54,266 nt of DNA from Flammeovirgaceae bacterium UBA6059 (GCA_002435755.1 DIYH01000044.1:1-54266), one strand, 5' to 3'. Positions 26,094 to 34,792 are shown, counted from the stretch's first letter. Program-made: numbers and translations. Notes: generated by a model from the letters alone, not told the origin.

Positions 26094-27489
26094 GTTTTTC
26101 TAGTCGTCGATAAAGCGAAGCACGAGTTAGTCCAAGGTCTTTTGCGGCCTTAGATATATTGCCATTATGCTTGTTGATCGCTTTTTGAATCACCGTTTTT
26201 TCTACGTCTTCCAGATTGAAACTATCCATATTCGGATCCGAACTACTATCAGCCTTTTGCTGAAGGAAGAAAAAATCATCTGGTTCGAGCTGATTGTCTT
26301 CACTCATAATCACCGCTCGCTCTATAGCATGCTGTAGCTCTCGAATATTACCTGGCCAATGATACTTACTTAACTTCTTAGCGGCACTGGCAGAGAGCTT
26401 TTTGATTGACTTGCGATACTTATTGCAATAAGTCTGAATAAAATGCTCAGCCAGTAGCCCAATATCATCATCACGTTCTCGCAATGGCGGCAAGTGGATC
26501 TCTACAGTATTGATCCTATAAAGTAAGTCCTGCCTGAAAGTGCTGTCTTCAACCATGTCGTAGATCGGCATATTGGTCGCGCAAATCAGCCTGATGTCAA
26601 TAGGTATTGGCTGATTAGCTCCGATTCTCGTCACTTCTCTTTTTTGAATTGCCGTTAGCAGCTTAGACTGTAGTGGTAAGCTTAGGTTACCAATCTCATC
26701 CAAAAACAAGGAACCAGCATTGGCAACTTCAAAACGGCCAGCCCTATCATCTTTGGCATCAGTGAATGACCCCTTTTTATGACCGAAAAGCTCGCTTTCA
26801 AAAAGCGTTTCCGTGATTGCTCCCATGTCTACAGTTACGAATACATTGTCTTTGCGCAAGGATCGCTGGTGAATGGCTCGTGCAATGAGCTCCTTACCCG
26901 TACCGTTTTCTCCAAGTATCAATACGTTAGCGTCCGTACCTGCCACCTTATCTATAAGGCTAAAGACACGTTTAATAGCGGGGCTATCACCTATGATGTC
27001 TTTAAATGGTTGGTTGATCTCTTGTTCAAGCTGTTTTTTGGTCTGCTTGAGTTGCTCCACTTCATTATAAGAGCGTTTCAACTTGATCGCACTAGATAGC
27101 GTAGCGATCAACTTCTCATTTTGCCAGGGTTTTAACACGAAATCCGTGGCACCTTCTTTTAGCGCTTTCACCGCCATCTCCACATCACCGAAAGCGGTAA
27201 TTAAAATCACTACAGCTTGAGGGTCTTTATCTAGAATTTGCTCTAACCAGTAAAACCCCTCCTTGCCGCTCGTGATATCTTTGCTGAAGTTCATATCCAG
27301 TAGGATAAGATCATAAGTATCACTGTTCAGCAGGAATGGGATCTTTTTTGGATTCTTTTCTATGAGTACACTTTGAGCATGTTTCTTAAGAAGCATCTTT
27401 GCGGCTAAGAGCACATCCTCATCATCATCGATGATCAATATTTTTCCAAGTTCTTTTTCTTCCACTGTTAGTTGGTTTTTGTGTTGCAA
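26083..27489 (-). CDS. NtrC-family sigma-54-dependent response regulator
   Basis: A 468-residue activator with three domains. The receiver has IIDDDED (19-25), phospho-acceptor Asp65 in LILLDMNFS, and later a Thr and Lys of the switch. The AAA+ domain has Walker A GENGTGKEL and the sigma-54 contact loop as GSFTDA instead of the usual GAFTGA, a variation often seen in this phylum. The C-terminal Fis-type helix-turn-helix is NKHNGNISKAAKDLGLTRAS. It activates RNA polymerase holding sigma-54, so target promoters should carry -24/-12 elements. A possible example is at 33468. It is divergent from the exporter operon at 27765 and is the first gene of the kinase/regulator pair. Confidence 0.92.
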   Translation of the reverse strand: MQHKNQLTVEEKELGKILIIDDDEDVLLAAKMLLKKHAQSVLIEKNPKKIPFLLNSDTYDLILLDMNFSKDITSGKEGFYWLEQILDKDPQAVVILITAFGDVEMAVKALKEGATDFVLKPWQNEKLIATLSSAIKLKRSYNEVEQLKQTKKQLEQEINQPFKDIIGDSPAIKRVFSLIDKVAGTDANVLILGENGTGKELIARAIHQRSLRKDNVFVTVDMGAITETLFESELFGHKKGSFTDAKDDRAGRFEVANAGSLFLDEIGNLSLPLQSKLLTAIQKREVTRIGANQPIPIDIRLICATNMPIYDMVEDSTFRQDLLYRINTVEIHLPPLRERDDDIGLLAEHFIQTYCNKYRKSIKKLSASAAKKLSKYHWPGNIRELQHAIERAVIMSEDNQLEPDDFFFLQQKADSSSDPNMDSFNLEDVEKTVIQKAINKHNGNISKAAKDLGLTRASLYRRLEKHGL

Positions 27490-27534
27490 ATAAGAAATGC
27501 CATTTATTATGCCATATTTGGATTAGTAGGCTTA

Positions 27535-27551
27535 AAGCGCTGATAGCGCTT
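27535..27551. repeat. Inverted repeat AAGCGC-N5-GCGCTT
   Basis: A perfect 6-bp dyad with a five-base centre (TGATA) sits 46 bp upstream of the NtrC-type gene. It could be an autoregulatory operator, but no binding data support this. Confidence 0.4.
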
Positions 27552-27729
27552 GATTGGTGCAGAATTTAGATTAAAATGTTCAAAATCGTACAATAATAGT
27601 GTAGCAAATATGGACAGGTTGCGTTGTGAAAACTACGTCATAACAACAAAAGACAGGAAATGAGGTTATTATGATTTAACCAGTGCTGTCTCATGTAAAA
27701 GTTACAGCCATGACAAACTTTTTTCACCT

Positions 27730-27747
27730 ACTATCGTTCCCGATAGT
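27730..27747. repeat. Inverted repeat just before the exporter operon
   Basis: ACTATCG TTCC CGATAGT is a perfect 7-bp dyad with a four-base centre. A third half-site ACTATC follows at about 27751. The ATG of the ABC gene is at 27765, so a bound protein or an RNA hairpin here could block or tune translation or transcription of the operon. Confidence 0.45.
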
Positions 27748-27764
27748 GTTACTATCATAAGTAT

Positions 27765-29957
27765 ATGAATCAGGCTGATATTAAGTGGGTTATTTCAGAG
27801 CTCGCCGAGAGAATGGGGCACGACTACAACGAAACTGAACTTCGTAAGGTCGATCTCAATCCTCAGGAATACGATGAAGGAGATTTTCGTGAGTTCATTC
27901 ATCATCTCAATGAATTTGCGAATCGCATCAAGATGGTTTTCCTGGAGCATTCGGTAAAAGCTAACGTGCTACCCGAGTTTCTTGAAAATATTGGATTTCC
28001 GATTATGGCCTTTGCAAGAAACAAAGGAGAGAGCATAGACCCGGTCATCCTCTATTCCAAGGGTGGTAAGGCTTATGGTGATATGCACCATGATGATACC
28101 TTAACTACTAAGACTTTTGACTTAGAGTCAATTTTGGACTTACAAACTAATGACAAAGGTGAGGTTTTATATCTGGCAGCTTTCAGTTATGAAAGCCTTG
28201 TAAGCGAGGAGGAGGACGAAACGGGAAATTACGCTCATCTTAAACCCATCAATCGTTTAGTGAGGCTACTCTCCAACGAGAAAAAGGATATTCTCTATGT
28301 TTATATCTATGCGGTAATCATTGGTTTGGTGGGTCTCTCCCTACCGCTGGGGATTCAGGCCATTGTCCAGCTGGTCAGCTCAGGGATGCTCTTCAATACC
28401 GTCATATTCCTGATCGCTTTCGTGCTGATAGGCATATTAGTGACAGGTGGTCTTCAGATCATGCAGTTGACCATAGTAGAGGTGATCCAGAGGAGAGTAT
28501 TTACCAAGGCAGCTTTCGAATTCGCTTTTAGGGTACCTCGGTTGCGAGTTGAGAACATCCTGAATGTGCATGTTCCAGAATTGATGAATCGCTTTTTCGA
28601 TGTATTGACCATACAAAAAGGTTTACCCAAGCTCCTGGTAGATTTGTCAGGTGCGATACTTCAAATCGTATTTGGTCTCATATTGCTGGCATTCTATCAT
28701 CCGTTTTTTGTCTTTTTTGGCCTGGGACTTGTGACCGTGTTGGTATTGATCTTCTATTGGACAGGTCCAGCAGGCTTGAGGTCCTCGATCATGGAGTCAA
28801 AGTATAAGTATAAGGTTGTCTATTGGTTAGAAGAACTTGCCAGGACAGTCAATTCCTTTAAGCTAGCCGGTAATACACATCTTCCTATGAAGAAGGCCGA
28901 TGATACGGTGAATAATTATCTCAAGAATAGAAGCACTCATTTCCGGATTCTCATATCACAGTTTTCGTACATCATTCTCTTCAAGTTTTTTGTTACCGGA
29001 GGTATGTTGATCATTGGTAGTTTGCTAGTGATCGACCGACAGATCACCCTTGGTATGTTCGTAGCATCCGAGATCGTTATCATTCTTATACTATTTGCAG
29101 TGGAGAAGATCATCACCTACATGGATGTCATTTATGACTTGCTTACTGCCGTGGATAAGATAGGTCATGTTACCGATCTACCTTTAGAGCGATATGGTGG
29201 TATCCGATTTATTAACAAGCCTGCAGAGAATCACAAGGGATTCGACATCCATATCAAAGATTTGAGTTACCAATATCATGGTCACAAAAAACCTACCATT
29301 AAGGATATCAACTTGGATGTAGCAGCTGGGGAGAGGATATGTGTTACCGGATTTAATGCCTCTGGTAAGAGCACATTCTTAAACGTACTTGCTGGTATAT
29401 TCAATGACTATGGAGGCATTGTGACAATGAACAACGTATCACTACGTGATTTCGATCTGATCAGCTTAAGGAATAGCATCGCAAAGAATATATCGACTGA
29501 TGACATCTTTGAAGGTACGATCATGGAGAATATTACGGTAGGCAAGGCCAATACTACCTACCCTGATGTGATGTGGGCCTTGGAAAGTGTAGGCCTTAGT
29601 GATGAGATCAATGGATTGCCTAAGGGGCTTAACACTACTATGAATGCCGCTGGCACAACATTTTCAGCAAGTATGGTCAACAAGTTGATTTTAGCACGCT
29701 GTTTGGCACAAAGACCGCAGTTGCTCATACTTAATGACTTCTTCCACAATTTTCAAAAGACTGAGAAACTTAGACTGATCAAGTTTTTAACAGACCCTAA
29801 GCATCCCTGGACACTGATCGCTTCTTCTGACGATCCGATCATATTAGGTGCTTGTGACAGGATCGTTCTAATGAAGGAAGGAACAATTGCCGAGGTGGGA
29901 ACACTCGACGAGATCAAGAAAGGTGAATTATTTAACGAAATTGCATACAACGCCTAG
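27765..29957 (+). CDS. Type I secretion-like ABC exporter with degenerate ATPase domain
   Basis: A 730-residue membrane transporter half: an N-terminal soluble domain (1-170, weakly like the C39-like domain of type I exporters, without peptidase residues), a six-helix core (about 175-450) and a nucleotide-binding domain (about 496-730). The domain keeps Walker A (GFNASGKS, 529-536) but lacks the other motifs: Q-loop Gln replaced by Ser (near 577), signature LSGGQ replaced by FSASM (633-637), Walker B Asp-Glu replaced by Asn657-Asp658, and switch His replaced by Ser687. Downstream lie adaptor and TolC genes, 2 bp and 1 bp away. It may be a regulated or non-hydrolysing subunit; the transported substrate is unknown. 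Confidence 0.85.
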   Translation: MNQADIKWVISELAERMGHDYNETELRKVDLNPQEYDEGDFREFIHHLNEFANRIKMVFLEHSVKANVLPEFLENIGFPIMAFARNKGESIDPVILYSKGGKAYGDMHHDDTLTTKTFDLESILDLQTNDKGEVLYLAAFSYESLVSEEEDETGNYAHLKPINRLVRLLSNEKKDILYVYIYAVIIGLVGLSLPLGIQAIVQLVSSGMLFNTVIFLIAFVLIGILVTGGLQIMQLTIVEVIQRRVFTKAAFEFAFRVPRLRVENILNVHVPELMNRFFDVLTIQKGLPKLLVDLSGAILQIVFGLILLAFYHPFFVFFGLGLVTVLVLIFYWTGPAGLRSSIMESKYKYKVVYWLEELARTVNSFKLAGNTHLPMKKADDTVNNYLKNRSTHFRILISQFSYIILFKFFVTGGMLIIGSLLVIDRQITLGMFVASEIVIILILFAVEKIITYMDVIYDLLTAVDKIGHVTDLPLERYGGIRFINKPAENHKGFDIHIKDLSYQYHGHKKPTIKDINLDVAAGERICVTGFNASGKSTFLNVLAGIFNDYGGIVTMNNVSLRDFDLISLRNSIAKNISTDDIFEGTIMENITVGKANTTYPDVMWALESVGLSDEINGLPKGLNTTMNAAGTTFSASMVNKLILARCLAQRPQLLILNDFFHNFQKTEKLRLIKFLTDPKHPWTLIASSDDPIILGACDRIVLMKEGTIAEVGTLDEIKKGELFNEIAYNA

Positions 29958-29959
29958 TC

Positions 29960-31315
29960 ATGCTCAACTTATCAAACAACAGAATTAAGGGGAAGGTCGG
30001 GCTTGATAACCTTTATTCTTTACGTACGCTGAAGACACCCCCATTCGCAAAACATCTGGCACGCTGGATTCTTGGTCTTTTCGGGATTGTATTTTTGGGT
30101 CTTTTCATACCATGGCAACAAAACATCGATGGCTATGGGAAAGTGACTGCTTTCACACCTTCTAACCGTCCCCAGCGAGTAGAGACGGTCATTGGAGGAC
30201 GGATAGAGAGTTGGAGAGTACGTGAAGGAGAATACGTGATTAGTGGCGATACCATAGCTACGATCTCAGAAGTCAAGGAGAAGTATTTCGATCCGGAGCT
30301 CCTACAGCGCCTCGAAGAGCAGATATATGCTAAAGAAGCCAGTCTCGATGCTAAAGAGGCCAAGGCGGCCGCTTTGGAGAGACAGGTTAGTGCCCTTAAA
30401 GAAGCCATGAGGTTCAAGCTCAAACAAGCCGAGAACAAAGTGCTTCAGATGAACTTCAAAGTGACCAGTGATAGTACCGATTATGAAGCTGAGAAAGTCA
30501 ACTTTGAAATAGCTGAAAAACAATTTGATCGTCAGCAAAAACTTTACGATCAGGGACTTAAGTCGCTTACTGAATTAGAAGGCCGCAGGTTAAAGCTTCA
30601 AGAGGCACAGGCTAAGCTGATTTCAGTCGAGAATAAGTTTCTTGGCAGTAAGAATGAAAGGGTTAATGCGATCATTCAATTGAGCACTCTGGAGGCGGAG
30701 TTTTTGGATAAAATAAGCAAAGCTGAATCTGATCTGGGTGCTACGCGAGCAGATATTTTTGAGACTAGCGGAGCTATTGCAAAGTTGAGGAACGAGTATG
30801 CCAACATGCGCATCCGAAATGATCAATATCACATCCTAGCACCGCAAGATGGCTATGTAGTACAAGCACAACTGGCAGGCCTTGGTGAGACGATAAAAGA
30901 AGGGGAACCGATTGTGACTATCATGCCCGAATCTCCGGACATAGCAGTAGAGATGTATGTCAAGGCGATGGATGTACCATTGTTAACCAAAGGACGCAAA
31001 GTTCGTATTGAGTTTGACGGCTGGCCCGCACTTCAGTTCTCAGGTTGGCCTAATGTAGCCGTAGGTACATTCGGAGGAGTCATCAGTGTTATTGACTATG
31101 TCAATAGTAAAGGAGGGATGTTTCGAATATTGGTCACACCAGACCCTGAAGAGGAGGTTTGGCCAAAGCAACTACGTCTTGGCTCAGGTGTAAAGGGATG
31201 GGCTATGCTTGATGAAGTACCTGTCTGGTATGAGATTTGGCGACAACTCAATGGCTTCCCTCCAAGCCTTGAGCAGGAACCACAGACGGACGATACCAAA
31301 GTGGCCAAAAAATAA
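29960..31315 (+). CDS. HlyD-family membrane fusion protein
   Basis: A 451-residue periplasmic adaptor linking the ABC protein to the TolC channel. A transmembrane anchor lies near residues 34-52. A barrel/lipoyl half starts at DGYGKVTAF and the other half contains ILAPQDGYVVQAQLAGLGETIKEG. Between them are two long coiled-coil arms (about 120-270), rich in Lys and Glu, which form the hairpin that meets TolC. The order anchor-lipoyl-coiled coil-lipoyl-barrel is that of HlyD/EmrA. It begins 2 bp after the ABC gene. Confidence 0.9.
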   Translation: MLNLSNNRIKGKVGLDNLYSLRTLKTPPFAKHLARWILGLFGIVFLGLFIPWQQNIDGYGKVTAFTPSNRPQRVETVIGGRIESWRVREGEYVISGDTIATISEVKEKYFDPELLQRLEEQIYAKEASLDAKEAKAAALERQVSALKEAMRFKLKQAENKVLQMNFKVTSDSTDYEAEKVNFEIAEKQFDRQQKLYDQGLKSLTELEGRRLKLQEAQAKLISVENKFLGSKNERVNAIIQLSTLEAEFLDKISKAESDLGATRADIFETSGAIAKLRNEYANMRIRNDQYHILAPQDGYVVQAQLAGLGETIKEGEPIVTIMPESPDIAVEMYVKAMDVPLLTKGRKVRIEFDGWPALQFSGWPNVAVGTFGGVISVIDYVNSKGGMFRILVTPDPEEEVWPKQLRLGSGVKGWAMLDEVPVWYEIWRQLNGFPPSLEQEPQTDDTKVAKK

Positions 31316-32745
31316 TGAAATACAGGTTATTTCTGGTTTTCTGTTTTTTCAGTTGGCGGATTGTTGCACAACCTCAGGACTCACTTAGTGTATTGTCGAT
31401 AGATGACTTCTATGGACTTGTACTACAAAACCATCCTGTAGTAAGGCAGGCCGAGCTTCTTGAGGCTGGTGCGCAGCAGGAGATACGACTCGCTCGTGGA
31501 TCATTTGATCCTAAGATCAACTCGACTTACGATTACAAAACACTCAAGGGAACTGAGTATTGGGACCAGTGGGACCATGAGCTAAAAGTGCCCGTCTGGT
31601 TCAATACTGACCTTAAAGTTCAATATCAACAAGCGACTGGTCAGTATATCGGAGAGGAATTTGTCAATACTGACAATGGCTTGCTGGCAATAGGGATGAG
31701 TGTGCCGATTGGTCAAGGTATGTTTATCGACCAGAGAAGAGCATCTCTCCGTCAGGCTCAGTTGATGGTAGATATGGCGGAGGCGGAGAAAATAAAAATG
31801 ATCAACAAGATCCTACTCTCTGCAGCGAAGGATTATTGGAATTGGTACTTGAAGTATGCTGAGTATCAGATCAGGATCGAGGCTCTTGGCCTGGCAGAAT
31901 TTCGACTCAATGGTATCATAGAGAGTGTGCTTAACGGTGATAAGGCACCAATAGATTCTGTGGAGGCAGCTATCACACAACAAAACAGGGATATAGAGAT
32001 GCAGCAGGCTCGAATTGCTTTTTTGAATGCCGGACTTATACTCTCTAATCATTTATGGTCTCCTGAAAATGAGCCTGTAGAACTGACTGAGAACATCGTT
32101 CCCTCAATTAGTGTAGGTAACGAATTTCTCACCGCTGATGAACTTCAGTTGCTTTTGGAAGTAGCGAAAGTGCAGCATCCTGAGATAAGAAAGATCAACG
32201 CTAAGTATAACCAGTTTGAGATAGAGCAAAGGTTGAATAGGGAGATGCTCAAGCCACAACTTAATCTGAATTATAATTTTCTGCGTCAAGAAGGAGCATC
32301 CAACTCAGGTAATGAATTCTTCTTTGATGATAATTATAAGTTTGGGTTAGAATTCGCCTTCCCATTACTGCTCAGGAAGGAAAGGGCAAAACTGGCCAAG
32401 ACCAATTTGAAGCTCATGGATGTGAGCCTTGAAAGAAATAGGCTCAATCGTGAAATCCAGAATGAGATTCGCACCAGCTACAATAAGTTAATCAATACCT
32501 CCGATATGGTCACACTACAGAGGGCCATGGTAGACAACTATGAGACGTTGGTGGCGGGAGAGCTTATGAAGTTTGAAAATGGTGAGAGCTCGCTGTTTTT
32601 GGTTAACAGCCGTGAAGCAAAACTTATTGAGGCGCGGAGTAAGCTTTTAAAGCTAGAAGTGAATTATGAAAAAGAGAAGGCTTTTTTAATGTGGTCAGCA
32701 GGCACCACCAACCTGGGTATAGACATAGCTTCTAACCAGCCGTAA
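31315..32745 (+). CDS. TolC-family outer membrane channel
   Basis: A 476-residue protein with a signal peptide (MKYRLFLVFCFFSWRIVA). It has two tandem TolC/OEP repeats, rich in long amphipathic helices. The second repeat has a typical VSLERNRLNREIQNEIRTSY helix and the FENGESSLFLVNSREAKLIEA motif that is diagnostic of the OEP family. The start codon overlaps the stop of the adaptor gene (TAATG). It completes a tripartite export system with the two genes before it. Its last 14 bp overlap the convergent gene on the other strand. Confidence 0.9.
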   Translation: MKYRLFLVFCFFSWRIVAQPQDSLSVLSIDDFYGLVLQNHPVVRQAELLEAGAQQEIRLARGSFDPKINSTYDYKTLKGTEYWDQWDHELKVPVWFNTDLKVQYQQATGQYIGEEFVNTDNGLLAIGMSVPIGQGMFIDQRRASLRQAQLMVDMAEAEKIKMINKILLSAAKDYWNWYLKYAEYQIRIEALGLAEFRLNGIIESVLNGDKAPIDSVEAAITQQNRDIEMQQARIAFLNAGLILSNHLWSPENEPVELTENIVPSISVGNEFLTADELQLLLEVAKVQHPEIRKINAKYNQFEIEQRLNREMLKPQLNLNYNFLRQEGASNSGNEFFFDDNYKFGLEFAFPLLLRKERAKLAKTNLKLMDVSLERNRLNREIQNEIRTSYNKLINTSDMVTLQRAMVDNYETLVAGELMKFENGESSLFLVNSREAKLIEARSKLLKLEVNYEKEKAFLMWSAGTTNLGIDIASNQP

Positions 32746-33148
32746 CTTTCTTGATTCTGGCGACTTTTTGATTATCGACCTTCACAACGAAGAGTCTTGA
32801 ACCACTTTCCGATAAGTCATACTCTTTTTGGATGCGTTGGTGATTACTATCTTCTTCCAATAGCAGATTGCCAATCACATCATATATCTGAATACTTACG
32901 TCGTTTTGTTGCCTATTGTCATAAGTGAGCAAGAATTGACCTTTGCCTGTAGGAACAAGTTGAAAACCTAAGGGTGCTTGTATCGATCCAAAACCGGAAG
33001 ATATCACATTCTCAGTGTCATCTGTTAAAAAAGTCGTCAGGTTCGTGGTTTCGGCAGGCTCAATTTCTTCCAGTCGTTGAGCAGTGTAGACTAGGTAAGC
33101 ACATACCCCTAGGCTTATCACCAATAGTGTTATTTGTAATTTCTTCAT
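32732..33148 (-). CDS. Small membrane-anchored protein with T9SS-type sorting-like tail
   Basis: A protein of 138 residues. The frame also extends to 33181, but Met12 (ATG at 33148, MKKLQITLLVISLGVCAYLVY) is the likely start and gives a hydrophobic N-terminal segment. The C-terminal 65 residues have the beta-pattern and Gly/Ser-Gly-x-Tyr/Phe rhythm of type A sorting domains (SIQIYDVIGNLLLEED, then SGSRLFVVKV, and a basic tail ARIKKVTAG). T9SS clients normally carry this domain after a long passenger; here almost nothing precedes it. The gene overlaps the end of the TolC gene by 14 bp on the opposite strand. Function is unknown. Confidence 0.55.
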   Translation of the reverse strand: MKKLQITLLVISLGVCAYLVYTAQRLEEIEPAETTNLTTFLTDDTENVISSGFGSIQAPLGFQLVPTGKGQFLLTYDNRQQNDVSIQIYDVIGNLLLEEDSNHQRIQKEYDLSESGSRLFVVKVDNQKVARIKKVTAG

Positions 33149-33322
33149 TTTCAAATCACAGTTAAACCAAAACCGTGCCACTGACTAATGTGGATTAGAG
33201 CTGCAAAGTTGCTCCTTTCATTGGGATTCGTAAATTTTTTTTTCGATTGAATTATTGTATATTCGAGTGTTGTTGTGGATTAAGATTTGATTAGTCCTTT
33301 TTATTTTGAGTTTTTGACCTTG

Positions 33323-33354
33323 GGGTTCAGGCGTGTCGCTTGAGCCCTTTTTTT
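33323..33354 (+). terminator. Intrinsic terminator on the plus strand
   Basis: GGGTTCAGGC (33323-33332) pairs with GCTTGAGCCC (33338-33347) over ten pairs including two G-U, with a five-base loop, followed by seven T (33348-33354). It lies 578 bp after the TolC gene and 164 bp before the next gene, so it could end the type I operon transcript or an untranslated leader or small RNA. Confidence 0.7.
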
Positions 33355-33377
33355 GTGTCTTTGGCTTGGTCAAAAGT

Positions 33378-33392
33378 GAACAGTGATTGTTC
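33378..33392. repeat. Inverted repeat GAACA-N5-TGTTC
   Basis: A perfect 5-bp dyad with a five-base centre upstream of the adaptor gene. It is a possible operator; no regulator is identified. Confidence 0.3.
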
Positions 33393-33441
33393 TATAGTGT
33401 ACAGAATCGTTACACACTTGGCACCTGAAACTCGGTCAACT

Positions 33442-33459
33442 AACAGGTAATCAACAGGT
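33442..33459. repeat. Direct repeat AACAGGT with 11-bp period
   Basis: AACAGGT occurs at 33442-33448 and 33453-33459, one DNA turn apart, and a related ACAGGC lies at 33484. Such helically phased repeats often form activator sites, here just upstream of the sigma-54-like element. Confidence 0.4.
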
Positions 33460-33467
33460 TACAAAAG

Positions 33468-33483
33468 TGGCATTCTTATTGAA
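33468..33483 (+). promoter_or_regulatory. Possible sigma-54 promoter (-24/-12)
   Basis: TGGCAT, five bases, then TTGAA resembles TGGCAC-N5-TTGCA. The invariant GG at -24 is present but the -12 GC is GA. The start codon of the adaptor gene lies 34 bp downstream. The neighbouring NtrC-type gene makes a sigma-54 promoter plausible. Confidence 0.3.
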
Positions 33484-33517
33484 ACAGGCAGGTCGAACTT
33501 GAAATAATATCATACGA

Positions 33518-34768
33518 ATGGATCGGAAAATCAAGAAAAAGAAATGGACCGTCGGGCGAATTGCCACCTTTGGGCTCGGAGGTTTGTTTGTGGTCTTTGT
33601 CCTGTACAGCTTCATTTTTGCGGATAAGGGCGCAAAGCTCAATGTAGAAGTAGAAAAAATCAACATCTCTGATGTTCACCGCGGTGAGTTTAGAGAATTC
33701 ATTCCTGTGGATGGTACGGTCATGCCGATCAAGACCATCAGGTTGGATGCCATCGAAGGGGGTAACGTCGAAAGAAAATACTATGATGGTGGTATCATGA
33801 TCGAAGTTGGTGACACGATCTTGAAGCTGGCTAACAACAACCTCGTTCAAAACTTCATACGTGAAGAGACGCAAGCTTTTATTCTCATCAACAACCTTGA
33901 AAACACAAAGCTCAGTCTTCAACAGAATCAGTTTAACCTAAAGGCCAACCTCATCGAGTTGGGCTTTCAAATTGACCAGGCTAAGGACGCCTACGTTCGT
34001 GGTAAAGAGTTGTACGAAGACAAGGTGATCTCTGAGCAAGAGTATCTTAACCTTAAGCGCGAATATGATCGACTTGTTGCCTCAAGAAACATCGCTATAG
34101 AGAGTGCGCGCTTTGACTCCCTGAACGCTGTAACACAAATTGCTCAAACAGAAGCAACGCTTGAGCGTACCAGTAACAACCTTGAGATGATCAAGAAGAA
34201 TCTCGAGAACCTCTACATCAAAGCGCCAATAGCCGGAGTGCTATCGTCTGTGAATGTAGAAGTAGGAGAGTCTATAGCCCCTGGACAGAATATTGCTCAG
34301 ATCGATGATATGAATGGGTTCAAAGTTCGTGCTTCTATAGACGAACATTACATCGCTCGTATCTACGAAGGCTTAGCCGGCTCATTCCCATTTGCGGGAG
34401 CTGATTACAATTTGAAGATCACTAAGATCTACCCTGAAGTGACCAATGGACTTTTTGAAGTGGATATGGCTTTTGACGGTCCTGTGCCTGATGGTATCCG
34501 TCGCGGACAGACACTTCAGATCAAACTTCAGTTAAGTGAGAATATTCAGGCGGTTCAGATTCCCCGAGGTAGCTTCTATCAGACTACTGGCGGCAACTGG
34601 ATATTTGTAGTGTCTGAAGATGGTGGGTTTGCTACTCGAAGAAATATTCGACTTGGTCGTCAAAATCCACGATATTACGAAGTGCTAGAAGGCTTGCAAC
34701 CTGGTGAGCAAGTAGTCGTCTCTTCCTATGAGGGATATGAGGACAAGGACAGATTAGTATTCAAATAG
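33518..34768 (+). CDS. Periplasmic adaptor of ABC/RND efflux (MacA/HlyD family)
   Basis: A 416-residue adaptor. A membrane anchor at about 14-31 (RIATFGLGGLFVVFVLYSF) is followed by a lipoyl half, a coiled-coil hairpin (about 120-235, with KELYEDKVISEQEYLNLKREY), a second lipoyl half (YIKAPIAGVLSSVNVEVGESI) and beta-barrel domains ending in LQPGEQVVVSSYEGYEDKDRLV. The last segment is typical of MacA/AcrA. It is co-transcribed with a MacB/LolD-type ATPase 24 bp downstream. In most operons of this kind one or two FtsX-like permeases follow, but here none is present. Confidence 0.9.
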   Translation: MDRKIKKKKWTVGRIATFGLGGLFVVFVLYSFIFADKGAKLNVEVEKINISDVHRGEFREFIPVDGTVMPIKTIRLDAIEGGNVERKYYDGGIMIEVGDTILKLANNNLVQNFIREETQAFILINNLENTKLSLQQNQFNLKANLIELGFQIDQAKDAYVRGKELYEDKVISEQEYLNLKREYDRLVASRNIAIESARFDSLNAVTQIAQTEATLERTSNNLEMIKKNLENLYIKAPIAGVLSSVNVEVGESIAPGQNIAQIDDMNGFKVRASIDEHYIARIYEGLAGSFPFAGADYNLKITKIYPEVTNGLFEVDMAFDGPVPDGIRRGQTLQIKLQLSENIQAVQIPRGSFYQTTGGNWIFVVSEDGGFATRRNIRLGRQNPRYYEVLEGLQPGEQVVVSSYEGYEDKDRLVFK

Positions 34769-34792
34769 AATTTTAAATAAACCATAAATCAA

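Larger units (their letters stand above)
33149..33517. other. Intergenic region before the second exporter, no gene
   Basis: About 370 bases with no credible gene. It holds an intrinsic terminator (33323-33354), a GAACA-N5-TGTTC dyad (33378-33392), two AACAGGT direct repeats spaced 11 bp apart, and a sigma-54-like element near 33468. Confidence 0.5.

Noticed and set aside
33428..33450. TTGGCAC as a second sigma-54 site
   Set aside because: The -12 element at the right distance (ACTCG) lacks the GC needed.
33476..33922. Open frame antisense to the adaptor gene
   Set aside because: Covers the promoter region and the start of a real gene; no motif.
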